DNA from: Adenanthera pavonina
Lineage: Eukaryota; Streptophyta; Magnoliopsida; Fabales; Fabaceae
Direction: 5' to 3'
Assembly: GCA_026686845.1 (NCBI GenBank)
Contig: JAIVEN010000002.1
Span: forward strand, 39,387,001-39,451,000
DNA: 64,000 nucleotides
Part shown: positions 47,447 through 58,222 of the stretch, one piece after another
Position numbering within the stretch: position 1 is the stretch's first letter
Layout: each line of letters starts with the position of its first letter
Made by a program: the position numbers and the translations under genes
The notes under the pieces: generated by a model
The model's input: the letters and a program-made list of their open reading frames with translations, nothing else
Databases searched by the model: none
Told to the model about the DNA's origin: nothing

Positions 47447-48066
47447 TAAGGCCTGTTTGATAGTGTTTTCTGTTTTATTGTTCTGAAAACAGTTTTGTAA
47501 AACTGTTTTCTAAAACAAGTTCTGGAAACAAAAAAACAATAAAAACCTGTTTGATTCAATATTCTGAGAACTGTTTTTAAAAACAGAAAAATAAAAAAAT
47601 CGTTTGAGAAAATTGTTTTGAAAACATGTTCTGGGAACAAAAAAATAGGAAATTTGTTTGATTCACTTGTTTTATAAAACATGTTTTACAATGTAATTTC
47701 TTTTACAATGATTTATAATATAATAGACCAATGTAATAATAAAATTTTAGCAAAATAAACAATAAATACCATATATTGACTATAATATAATAGATTAATT
47801 TAATAATAAAATTTTGTTAAGCAGGCCTTCAATGATGTGTTTGAAGATTTCAATAGGTGAAATATACTACAAGTCCTTGCTGTCGTACTGGATTATTCTT
47901 TATTTTTTATCTCTTCAACTCCATTTGCAGACCCAATACATATTCATTAACTATAATAATTTAACTCCTTCATTTTACCAATATAAATCAAATAGTCAAC
48001 AATAAAATCAACATAATTTTAAATGAAGTTTCTATAATAATAGTTATATAATTAGTACAAAATTAG

Positions 48067-49507
48067 CTAATTAGAAGAATTGGTATATTCTAACCACATC
48101 CAAACTGCAAGATGATCGCGAAGTGTTGTCATTTCTGCTGCACTTTCATCAAAAAGTCTTGACAAGTTTTCCATATTATAACCTGTATTTTCTACAGTTG
48201 TGTTGCTAGCCAAGTCCTCTACTTCCTCAAGATTCATGTTCTCCCATTCTCTAAATAATCTATCACGTCGACTCCACTTACGTATGTAGTTATGAATAGT
48301 ACAACATGCTATCACTATAAGACATTGTTTTAAAGGATTATATGATGGCATTAATTTTAAAATTGGAAATCGAGCCTTCAATACTCCAAAACAACGTTCA
48401 ATCGTTATTCTTAAAGAAGAATGCCTATAATTAAAAAGCTCTTTGGGACTCCTAGCTTGACGTCCTCTTCCTCGATATTCTTGTGCATGATATCTTTCTC
48501 CTCTATATGGTGGAAGAAGACCTCCATTACAAGGATATCCAGAGTCCACAAGGTAATATGATCCTAAAGTAATAATAAAACATTAATTTAAATGTATACA
48601 TGAATAAATTCATCCAAATAAATTAAAGAAAAAGAGCAATGGTATGTAAAATCACATTTTATTTAGATGTATACCTGTAGGAGGCCATGGAAAATTTGCA
48701 TTAGAATTGGTCATTGCATCTAACAAAACCTTTGTATCATGAGCACTACCTTCCCAACCTGAATAAACATAGGTGAACATCATATTGAAATCACATATGC
48801 ACATAACATTTTGTGTGAGGACTGCTTTCCGTCCTCTGCATGATATTAGCTTTTCAGCAGGCACCCAAGCACTAACATGTGTCCCATCAATTGCACCTAC
48901 ACAGTTCTGATTCCAAAAAAAATATATAATTATGATAGGTAATATTTATGTTAATATCAATAATAAGCAATAATTGTAAAATAATGAGACTTACTTTGAA
49001 CCAAGGATAATACTTTGTGTTATTTTTAACATTATCAGGCAACTCCCAAGTCTCCTGCTTGATGATCTCTTTCCCCAATCGACACATTGCTTTTAACACT
49101 TGCTTAAAATAATACGAAATAGTTTGGGTCGAATGTTAGAAACGGTCTGCAACTACCCGTTGTCTAAGATTATGGCCTATAATGTATAAAAACATTGCAA
49201 CTTTCTCTTTCAAACTCAACTCTTTTGAGTCGACTAAATAATCTTTACTCCTTAACTCATCACATAAATTGATAAAACATGTCTTTTCCATTCTTAACAA
49301 TTCATAACAACTAGTCCCTGAACCTTGTAAGAGCTCACTGACAAATTCTCGACCTGTAAGTGCAGAATTACGAACTGGAATCTTGTTAAGAAACTTGCTT
49401 TCATACTCACATATCATATTAATTAATGCAAACTCTGCTAATTCATAATCATCTTCACTTGAACTGGACGAGGTTATAGATCCATCAGAGCAACCTTCAA
49501 TATCCAT
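48067..49507 (-). pseudogene. PIF/Harbinger DDE transposase with one premature stop
   Basis: The transposase cuts and joins element ends together with its Myb-like partner. Three exons are visible: 49507-48994, 48906-48675 and 48563-48067, with GT-AG introns of 87 and 111 bases and matching phases. The N-terminal part has MDIEGCSDGS, ELLRMEKTCFINLCDELRS and LREKV-type KEKVAMFLYIIGHNLRQR. The DDE_Tnp_4 domain has CVGAIDGTHV (first Asp), GSAHDTKVLLDAM (second Asp), YLVDSGYPCNGGLLPPYRGE, and ERCFGVLKARFPIL (catalytic Glu), so all three acidic residues survive. The only break I see is TAA at 49136-49138, directly after RVVADRF and before HSTQTISYYF, where relatives have Gln. That is one C-to-T change. 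Confidence 0.92.
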
Positions 49508-49737
49508 TATGCACAACAATCTGTTCAAATGCAAGTGAACATAAATCATGGGAAATAATTTCAAATCCATAACTAATCATATCATTCATAGTTTGAAAAT
49601 AATATCAAATACATAACAAGTCCTACCATTCATAGTTCGAAGGAAATATCAAATACACAACATTAATTCAACATTCATAATCACCAAACACAAGACAAAT
49701 AGACATAAGAACAAAACATAACACCTACAGACATAGA

Positions 49738-50729
49738 TCAAATCAAACTATTCAACCACGCCCTCTTTCTCTGTGAAGGCATTGCCATAAACATTTCCCT
49801 CCAGGCAGGATCAATAAATTTATCCATTGCCTTCACATAAACTGCATCCTCGATATCTTCAAGCTCATTAAGAACAGCAACACATTTGGCAATAGAGTAA
49901 TCCGATGATGTGGGTCCAACACTACTAGCTTCGGTGCTCTTTGCCTTGAACATCTCAATTTTAGCTAGGTGAGCTTCTGCCCTTGCATTAGATGCCTTAA
50001 CTATTGCTTGAAGTGCTTCACTCAATTGATCAGACCTATTCTCCTTTTTTTTCTTTCGATCAAGTTGTTGAGCAATGCGCTTTCCACTACGTGTCACATG
50101 CTCAGTGATATCTTCATCAATGTCATTATCATTTTTCAGGTCTACATGAACTCCACCATGCAGATATTCATCTTCAAGTTGATTCTCATCTGAAGATTTT
50201 GGTGGATCTTGAGTGGATGAATGATGAAGTACACCAGTAGCAGTGCTTCTATTAAAGATTACGCCTAACAAATGATAATGTTCCAACCCTTGCTTCTTGA
50301 ATTGAACAGCTTCAGGATGTGCCTATAAAGATATGCACAATCAATAATATACCTCATGTACATATACAATGTAGGAAAAAATTTCAAATGGTTACATACC
50401 AAAATGTAATCTCTCCAACATCTCTCATCAGCAGTAACTGTATTGGTTTCAGGATTCCAACCAAATCCAGTGTGTTGTAGCAATAGAGAAAAATCTCGAT
50501 GTTGTGCTCGTAACCTATTATACTTTTGCTTGATTTGTTTATCATTAAAAGAGCGCCCACTCATAGCATTCAACTTTCCTAATATATCCTTCCAAACTTT
50601 CCTTGAAAACGTACCATTGCTGTAATTTCCTTTGTTCACTTCTTCAATCATAATGTCTATGAAGCATTTAATTACATGCTTTGGCCAACTTGCATATTCT
50701 GAAATTGCTATTGACCCACTAGTTGCCAT
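49738..50729 (-). CDS. Myb/SANT-like ORF1 of the Harbinger element
   Basis: Harbinger elements need a second protein with a Myb/SANT-like DNA-binding domain, which helps bring the transposase to the nucleus and to the element ends. Two exons, 50400-50729 and 49738-50322, are joined by a 77-base GT-AG intron in phase 0 and give 304 residues. Exon 1 carries the domain: ASWPKHVIKCFIDIMIEEVN, FSRKVWKDILGKLNAMSGRS, DKQIKQKYNRLRAQHRDFSL and TGFGWNPETNTV. Exon 2 has AHPEAVQFKKQGLEHYHLLG, then an acidic stretch, a basic RKKKKEN cluster (possible nuclear signal), a probable helix and a C-terminus WREMFMAMPSQRKRAW. No stop interrupts it. An in-frame upstream Met at 50753 is possible. Confidence 0.88.
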
Positions 50730-51940
50730 CTCTAATATATAAGATTCAATCATTCAAAGTCACTTATTATGACCCCAAAAAAAAATAAATAGACACAATC
50801 AAACCATAAACATTAATACAATTTCAACTGGAATCTAAGCATTTGACATCAATTGCACTCAATGTACATTTTTTCCAAACAACCAAACTATATTCTGATG
50901 CTGCTAATAAAGGGTTTATGAGAATTTAGAGACTTAGACAGAGATTCCCAATAAAAAAGAGGCCAAAAACTGACTTATGCCACAAAATAATATGATTCAA
51001 AGACAATATACACAATTATGCAAACTCCAATCAATTCAGAAATTTTATTCAGTACCTTAGATAAAAGTGGCCATCATTAGGAACAAGACATTAACAAAGA
51101 CAACATTAACTAAGACAGAACAAATTTCAGAGCACTTCTATTGATCATGGTAGAGTGGGAGGTAAACAGATCAACAATGGGCCAATAACACTAAGCAATA
51201 CCTACCATATAATCAAAATAGCTTTCAACCAGTCAAAACAAATTAATTAGAACAACCCAGGAAGCATTTGAAGTCTCTAATTACTTCTATAAAACAATAG
51301 AACAACTCAAGATGGTACCTTACAACTTGAGCCTGAAACTTCAAGCCGAAAAGGAGAATGAAGCTCAATTTGAGGCTACAACTTGGAGCTGGAACATGGG
51401 CCAACATTGAACTTCAACATGAGCAGAAGGATTAAAGGCAAAACTTAGAGCTGAACCAACATACAAGATCAGAAGAAAGAAGCTTACAACTCGAGTTGAA
51501 AGTTGAAGCCAAAACAGGGGACCGAAGGTCTGTTTGAAGCGACCAAAGCAGGGAAAGAAGATGAACCCACCGATGAGAAATACGAAGTGTGTAGCAACTC
51601 TCAGCCTCCAGTGATGAAGCCACCGAAGAAGTGAAAGATTTGAGACCGGTCAAGAATGTTTTCACTAAGCGTCAAGTAAAATAAGACAGCTTTGGAAAGT
51701 TATGAGATATTCACACACCCAACCCGTATTCCTCTATGTTTCCAACATGCCAAACAGTGAGTTAATCAGTAAAGATGCCCAAAGCCCCAATGCAACTCAA
51801 CAGAACCGAAGGAAAGAACCAACGGTGCTTTCGAACAGAGATTTTGGGAGGAGAGGGCTCCCTTACCTCGTCGGATTAGAGACCAGCAGTGTTTGACGGC
51901 AGCGGCTGTGTTCAAAGATGCAGGTAGGAGAATCCAGCGA

Positions 51941-52048
51941 CGGCCCTCCACTGAACCGAGAAAGGATGGAGAATCACGGCCCTCCACTGAACCGAGAAAG
52001 GACGGAGAATCACGGCCCTCCACTGAACCTAGAAAGGACGGAGATTCA
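51941..52048. repeat. Three tandem 36-bp repeats in the Harbinger 5' region
   Basis: Three adjacent units (51941-51976, 51977-52012, 52013-52048) begin CGGCCCTCCACTGAAC. Units 1 and 2 differ at one base; unit 3 has three changes. They lie in the GC-rich region upstream of ORF1. Four further loose repeats of GGAGCTTCGA follow (52073-52190). A plus-strand frame 51893-52285 reads through them (RPSTEPRKDGES per unit), but this is more likely promoter or leader sequence. Confidence 0.9.
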
Positions 52049-52695
52049 CGGCCTGCACGAAGGAAAAATGCCGGAGCTTCGAGGAGACGGCTGACAGAGG
52101 AAGAAATAATGGCGGAGCTTCGAGGGAGACAGCTGACCGAGGAAGAAAATGACGGAGCTTCGAAGAGGCGGCTGGCGGAGCTTCGAAGGAGGACGGAAAA
52201 ATGGAATGGAGGAAGAAAATGGGAACCGAGCTTCGTCTGCCTGGAAATGGACGCTAACAGGACAATACGCGTGAGTAAAAGGTAAATGGGACACTGACAT
52301 GGACTGTGTACGCGTGGTATGGGTTATTGCAGGCAGCTGAAAATTACCAAATTGCCATTAATGAACCTAGTTTGTTCTCCGTGTTTTCTTTATTTTAGAG
52401 AACAAAAACATCAAAAACAGTCCTGGATTGTTCTCAGTTTTTTGTTTCCCAAAACATATTTTTGTTTTCAGTTTCCAAAACAAAATTGCCCAGAACAAAC
52501 TCATCAAATGTGTTTTTTCAATTTTATGTTTTGCAAAACAAAAAACAGTTTTGCAAAACACCTATCAAACAAGGCCTTATTTTTCTATTTTCCAGAACAG
52601 TTTTTAAAAAACAGATTTACCAAACAAGTTTTCTGAGTTTTCTGTTTCCGAAAATAGAAAAACTGTTTTCAGAAACAGAATCAAACAGGCCCTAA

Positions 52696-54028
52696 GTCTG
52701 TTACTTCTCTTTTCCTTCCTTATCCTAAAAAAAAATCCATGAACCAAATATACCCTTAGAGATCTTGAGCAATCTATACATTATAAACAATTAGAAATAA
52801 AAATTAAAAAAAAATTAGATAGTGTAATAAAGGTATTGATTTTCAATTAAGAAAAAACATAAGTAATTAAACTTATGTACTTTGACAAATCAAATCGAAC
52901 TTTAAATTTAAAGAGATTAATTAACAATATTAATAACAAAAGTTTTTTTATCAATTGAATTTATAGAATTAGATAAAATCATTTAACGCAGGTGGCAGTT
53001 CAAAACACATATATCTTAATATATATATATATATACATACATATATATATATATATACCCATACATATACTCATTTCTCACAAGTATAAGGTTTAAGAGC
53101 TAATTATAAAATAAATAATGCATAAAAAAATGCACTTAACCTAATTTGATTGGAATAAAGTATGTTAAATCAGGGCACATCAATTTTTCTAAACATAATT
53201 TATTTTCTTACTAATTTTTATTATTAATATTTTAATTATTTTTAAAGTATTCACTAATTCTAATTTTAATTTAATTAGAAAAAGATGGACTATATAATTT
53301 TAATTTTTAAGTATTTAATTTTTTATTTTTTGGTTATCAAATTTCTAATGGAATGAAAAGAGAATCTTGAAGGATTCGATCATGTAAAAATGTTTGGTTA
53401 CTCTAAAACCTATTTCCAAGGAGACATCATTCCCATAAACGAGAAGCATCATTCTCTTCTTCTTTTTTTCCTCAAAGGTGGGAAGCATCATTAATAAAAA
53501 AAAAAAAAGAGTAAAGAATCCTCATTCTAGATCTGAATTCCATAATTAAAGAAAAAAAAAACACTAATGCGGGCACACACACTGTCTTTGTGAGATTGAA
53601 CACTCTCCAGTAACACGCCATCCTTCTCATCATCGCCAGCATCATCTCCAACATTCCTCCACGTCTTCACTTGTGGAACCTACCATTATCAATAGAACAT
53701 TAACTTCCTTCATGACTTTGTGCTCCAGCTTGGTCTTCAATCTTCAATGCCTCCCCAATTAAAAGTGCATAAATTTCGCATGCCACAAGTCAATCATAAT
53801 ATTTTAGCCTACCCATACCAAAAATCCGGACCTGCATCATCCTTCACTAGGGAACCATACAAAAGCTTGACTTTTCAACACAAACAAAAAACATCAATAT
53901 AAACATACCCATTCTTTTAGAAAGCTTCCAACCATGATTTCATAGTAAAACCCCGACCATATTTGAAGTCCAAGCCCTAGAGTTACTCAAATATCCATCA
54001 AATAAGAAATCTAAACTTGTAAACTTCA
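52696..54028. other. AT-rich region right of the Harbinger element
   Basis: No gene is seen. It contains (TA)n/(CATA)n simple repeat at 53020-53060 and poly-A runs near 53495-53560. Confidence 0.4.
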
Positions 54029-54436
54029 TGTTGGGTCACACACTTTTTTTATCCACCCGTCATGGGTGATGCAAGAGCGCAAGCCCAATGTCCAGTGGGG
54101 TACATCGTGCTAATTTTCCCAAAGCACAAAATGGGAGGGAACGGTTAATTTTTCCAACCTCCCATGTTTGCATGTAAGAGAGAATTGAGGGGCAATTGCG
54201 GTGTATTGGGTATACATTTAAATATACTCCTCTTTCATTATGTGATCCCTCGGCTTAGATAACCATTTACGATTTCTTCCTTATTGTTTTATTTACTGTG
54301 AAGAAAATGAAAAAAATTCAACCTGTGATTTTTTTCTTCTCCGTGTGTGGTGTTGCTGTGTATCGTTTGTCTTCGATCAGTGACAAAGCATTCTCAACAA
54401 GAATGAATTCCTTTCATCTCTTTCATTTTCTGTTAT
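54029..54436 (+). repeat. Probable short Copia-type LTR
   Basis: The segment begins TGTTGGGTCACACAC and is followed at 54437 by a primer-binding-site-like sequence. It has a promoter-like AAATATACTCC near 54220 and a pyrimidine-rich 3' half. The exact right edge is uncertain because the expected CA end is not seen. Confidence 0.5.
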
Positions 54437-54449
54437 TGGCATCAAAGCC
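54437..54449 (+). promoter_or_regulatory. Primer-binding site (initiator Met tRNA type)
   Basis: TGGCATCAAAGCC matches the usual plant retrotransposon site TGGTATCAGAGCC at 11 of 13 bases and follows directly after the LTR above. Confidence 0.6.
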
Positions 54450-55740
54450 ATTTGATCCTCGGCATATTTTTTTATGATTGCTATTCTATATCTACAATCC
54501 GTCTATGTCTACTTGATACTAAGTGATTTGCTTTCAATCAAATTCAGCAAATCCTTTATGTTGTTTTCTCCATTGCGTTTCTTTCATATCTATGTTGCAG
54601 AATAGAAGACTTGGTTTAAGATTCTAGTTCTTTCTAGGTCTTTTTATGCATAAATTTGTATGATAAACCCCCATTCCTAAAGCCATAACCAAAGGAGATT
54701 CTATGAACGAAGCCCCTTTTTTTCAATTCGAGAACCTATCTGCAGCCTTGCATTCTGCAACACCATTACTTCTCAACACGATACCGGTAGAAAACTTGTC
54801 TTCCCACACATTTTTTCTCATTCTGAACAACAGACCCATATGTTTAAGAAACTCGAAATTGGTCCTCTGAAATCACAAGTTCACAGACAAATGAGGGCCA
54901 TGGATGTGAAGAGCACTCTGCAAAGAAGAAAATGTCGTTGGAATCATCGCCAGAAGTGGCCAAAAATGAAAGAAATGGCGGGGAGAGGAAACCGAGTCCA
55001 TTGGACCTATGAGTTTGCAACCCGGGTCAAGTAGACTCGGCCAAGGTTGAGGACTACAGAAATGACTCGCCTCCCCAAAATGACACGTTGCTTTTCAAAA
55101 CGACATGTCAACCGCTCTAGGTGCAAAATTGTGCGTTTTGCACCAACACAAAAAAAGGGCTACTAGATTTCAGACCCTTCGTATATTGGGCCAATTTGAC
55201 TATGGGCCCAATATCCAACCCAACATCCAAAACAAACAAAAACATTGGGGGGGTGGGGGGAATAGACTGGGTTGGAGGAAGTTGGGCTAAACCAGACTTA
55301 GCCCAACACATAAAAAATATATATTTAATTAATAATGATAATTAATTAAATAAATTAATTTTTAAATATTAATTTAATTAAATATTATTTTCTTTGCTAA
55401 GGTGGCACGTGAAGCCCACCTAGGAAGTATTTGGCTATATGGAGCGCAGCGTCTGAGGGAAAATGGCACGTGGAAAACAACTGTCCGACACATGTATTCA
55501 AATTCTGCCTCCATGACAGATGTGGTACTTTCTTTTGCTTCCCAATTTTTCAAGATCTGGACATTCCTGGGGTGTGTGAGGCCACATCTTAGGGTATTTT
55601 TTGACATAGTTTGTTGCAAAAAATTCTTAAATTTGTGTGCTTCATTTTAATATATAATTTATTTTTTTTAAACAAGTTTTTGAGTCTTTTTGTGACCATT
55701 TCTACTAGAAAAACTTTTAAAATGTACCTATTTTTCATTT
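54450..55740. other. Retroelement leader and unassigned sequence
   Basis: No protein family is recognised. A small frame at 54840-55034 is Arg/Lys-rich and not convincing. GGGGGGGTGGGGGGAATAG at 55248-55263 resembles a polypurine tract, which would suit a short non-autonomous element, but no matching 3' LTR was found after it. Confidence 0.35.
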
Positions 55741-55752
55741 TTTTTAAGTAGT

Positions 55753-56680
55753 ATGAGTTCCTTTGAGCTCATATTCTCCCCTAATAAACTTGAATCTCAA
55801 GGATCCAACATTTTTCCAAAGTATATTCCATTATCTAACTCTAGTATAAAGTTCCCACAATATTTTCCATTGTTAGAATCTAATTCTTCAAAAGAAAGTA
55901 TTGCAGTGATTACACCATCACTGGCTAAAACTTTTGAATACCTTCAAAATAATTCCCCAACAACTTAACTAATGATGAACTAGAACTCTACTTGCTTGAT
56001 TCTTATGGTAGTTATGGGAATGATGACTACTATAATGCACCTCCTGATAGTGACCCAGAGAAGGATCCCAATGAAGATCCTACGGAGGATCCAAAAGAAG
56101 ACCCAAAGGAGAATCCAAAGGAAGACCCTATGAAGGATCCAAAAGAAGACCCAAAGGAGGATCTAAAATAAGACTTAGAAGAAGAGCCAAAGGAAAACTT
56201 AGAGGAAGAAGGGATCTCCAACAAAACTACCATGACCATGATACAAATCCCATTGAGGAGCACAGTGAAGCTTAAGAAGTAGCACTTGCGGTGTAACAAG
56301 ATGCTCCTACACAAGATCCATAAATCATTCGTTTCATGATTTCACTCATGAGGCCTTTTCTCTACATGCTTTGTGCATTAAAGAACTTCCTTGTGGAGAT
56401 GATGTTTGATGGTTGTTTCTACTATGAACAGACTGGGTTAATGCCATCTTGAATTATCTTCCTCCTGATGACTTCTAGATGCCCATTATATCCCAAGTAC
56501 AGGCTAATCCTGAACCATGGGTCTTTGAAGTTATCACTCTTCTAAAACAACAGGATGAACAATAATTCTAATCTCACATTGGTGCATAATATCGTGAACT
56601 GACATCTACACATCCTCCACCTAATAGACAAAAAAACAATCCTTGAACAGCATAAAAGAACAAAAAAGGGGGGGAATAGA
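55753..56680 (+). pseudogene. Broken gag-like or unassigned ORF with acidic repeat
   Basis: An open frame (55753-55965, MSSFELIFSPNKLESQGSNI) shifts and continues as NDELELYLLDSYGSYGNDDY, then a repeat of Asp-Pro-Lys-Glu words (about 56050-56175) such as EDPKEDPKENPKEDP. The frame has stops at ~56166 and later, and ends before a CAAAAAAGGGGGGG purine tract (56661-56675). The location between retroelement pieces and the polypurine-like end suggests retrotransposon origin. I do not recognise the family. Confidence 0.4.
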
Positions 56681-57087
56681 ATGCTAGTTTTTTTATTTTC
56701 TTTTATGAATGTTGTTGTACAAATTTCATTGATTAAGTATGTGTTTTTATTTTTTACTAGTTATGAAATTTTATTTCTGCAATGAATATATATATATATT
56801 ATGAATTTTCTATCCAAAATGGGAGTATTCCATTTGAGTGAAAGTACCTATTTTGAGTGGGAGCTCTTAAATGTAGAATTATCTAAGAGCAATTTGTAAT
56901 ATAGAAATTATTTGCATAAATTTTTAGTAAGCTGTAATGATGAAATTAGGTTACATATGATGGGGGTAGACAAATGCAGATTCCCGATCATGGACTTAAT
57001 GAAATTGTTATAGACTTATTAAAATATAAGCACAAATAAAAAATGACATTGTATATTTAATAAATATGTGCTATGTGTATGTGTAGA

Positions 57088-58222
57088 ATGGCTAGCAAAA
57101 ATATAATTGCTGAAATAAACAAGGGTGATAAACTAAATGAGAACAACTGGGATATATGGCATTGTAAAATATCCTACATATTAGAGGAATAAGATGTCAT
57201 CGACCTATTGACTATTGTGATGGTAGAGCCTAACAGGACAACATTGTCCAACACAGAAAGGATGGAGAGGCTTATGAAGCCTAGAAAAGAAAGAACAGTA
57301 TTGCACGAATCACTATGTTAAGTACAATGGCTAACAATCTTATGTGCAAGTTTGAGAGGTTTACTATTGCTTAATCTATGTGGATCGTACTTAAAGACAA
57401 GTTTGGTGCAACTTTAGCAACCAAGCTTCAAAGGTTCACAATCAAGTTCGACACATATAAGCTACGGCCAAATACTTCTATAAGGCAATACTTAAGAGAG
57501 ATGTTATACATGATTATCAAGCTAAAGTCAATAAGGAAAGTGCTTTCAAATGAATAGCAAGTGCAGGTCGTGATTCAGTCACTCCCTTCTACCTGGGAAC
57601 ACATGAAGGTAAACTTGACCTATAATGAAGCATCATTAGCGGCTAGATACTTGGAACTTGAAGATGTTAAAGGCTTACAAAGCCTCTAGCCAAGTATACC
57701 TGACTGAGGGTGCAGGTCCCTCAAATTCGAAACCTAAGCCCAAGAAGAGCAAAAAGTTCCACAACAAGGGAAAGAAAGGTGGCCTAAAGATTCAAAAGGG
57801 TAAGAAGAATTTCAAGAGGAAGGGAAAGAGAGGAGCTAGAAAGCCTGATGTTTCAAAGGTCAAGTGCTATGCTTGCCAAAAGATGAGGCATTTTGCTCAG
57901 AATTATACTGAGCAAAATAAGGTATTACCGGAACCTCGTACTATTTCTTATTCATATGTTTTGAGTTCTGTTTTTCTAATAGAAACTATTCATTTCTCTT
58001 GGATAATAGACTTAGGGGCCACAAACCACATGAGTCGAGATTAAGATCATTCGTAGATTTCCATCGGGCGCTAAAATTTAGTAGATGGCTTTTCATAGGA
58101 AATAATGCAAGGATCGAGGTCAAGGGCATTGAAACTTCCAATCTGACTTTGCATAGTAGTAAGGTCTTGATCCTATAGGATTGCTTTATGTAGTGGATAT
58201 CCGAAAAAATCTAGTGTCAATC
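57088..58222 (+). pseudogene. Copia gag and protease fragment
   Basis: The frame starts MASKNIIAEINKGDKLNENN and NWDIWHCKISYILEE, a Copia gag start. Later parts give FDTYKLRPNTSIRQYLREML, QSLPSTWEHMKVNLTYNE and a Lys-rich linker (57724-57850). The zinc knuckle (about 57860-57905) reads CYACQKMRHFAQNY, so the last of the CX2CX4HX4C residues is Tyr instead of Cys. The protease motif is WIIDLGATNHM (about 57998-58030, DLG in place of DSG), and GLLYVVDIRKNLVSI follows. Several frameshifts and stops break it. It stops at 58222, cut by a minus-strand LTR. Confidence 0.85.

Larger units (their letters stand above)
47450..52692 (-). mobile_element. PIF/Harbinger transposon with both genes, TSD TAA
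   Basis: The 5243-base element has imperfect inverted ends: GGCCTGTTTGATAGTG at 47450 and, reverse complemented, GGGCCTGTTTGATTCTG at 52692. TAA duplications flank it (47447-47449 and 52693-52695), the usual target of this superfamily. Subterminal regions repeat CTGTTTT/GAAAACAG and GTTTGAT motifs. Inside are the two genes expected for an autonomous copy, both on the minus strand: a Myb/SANT-like protein (50729-49738) and a DDE transposase (49507-48067). One in-frame stop in the transposase makes this copy probably non-functional. Confidence 0.93.

Noticed and set aside
51893..52285. A 130-residue plus-strand frame in the Harbinger element
   Set aside because: It is low-complexity and repeat-driven, and runs opposite to both element genes; kept as a repeat only.
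56050..56180. Direct repeats considered as a CRISPR-like array
   Set aside because: The units are adjacent coding repeats without unique spacers in a plant genome.
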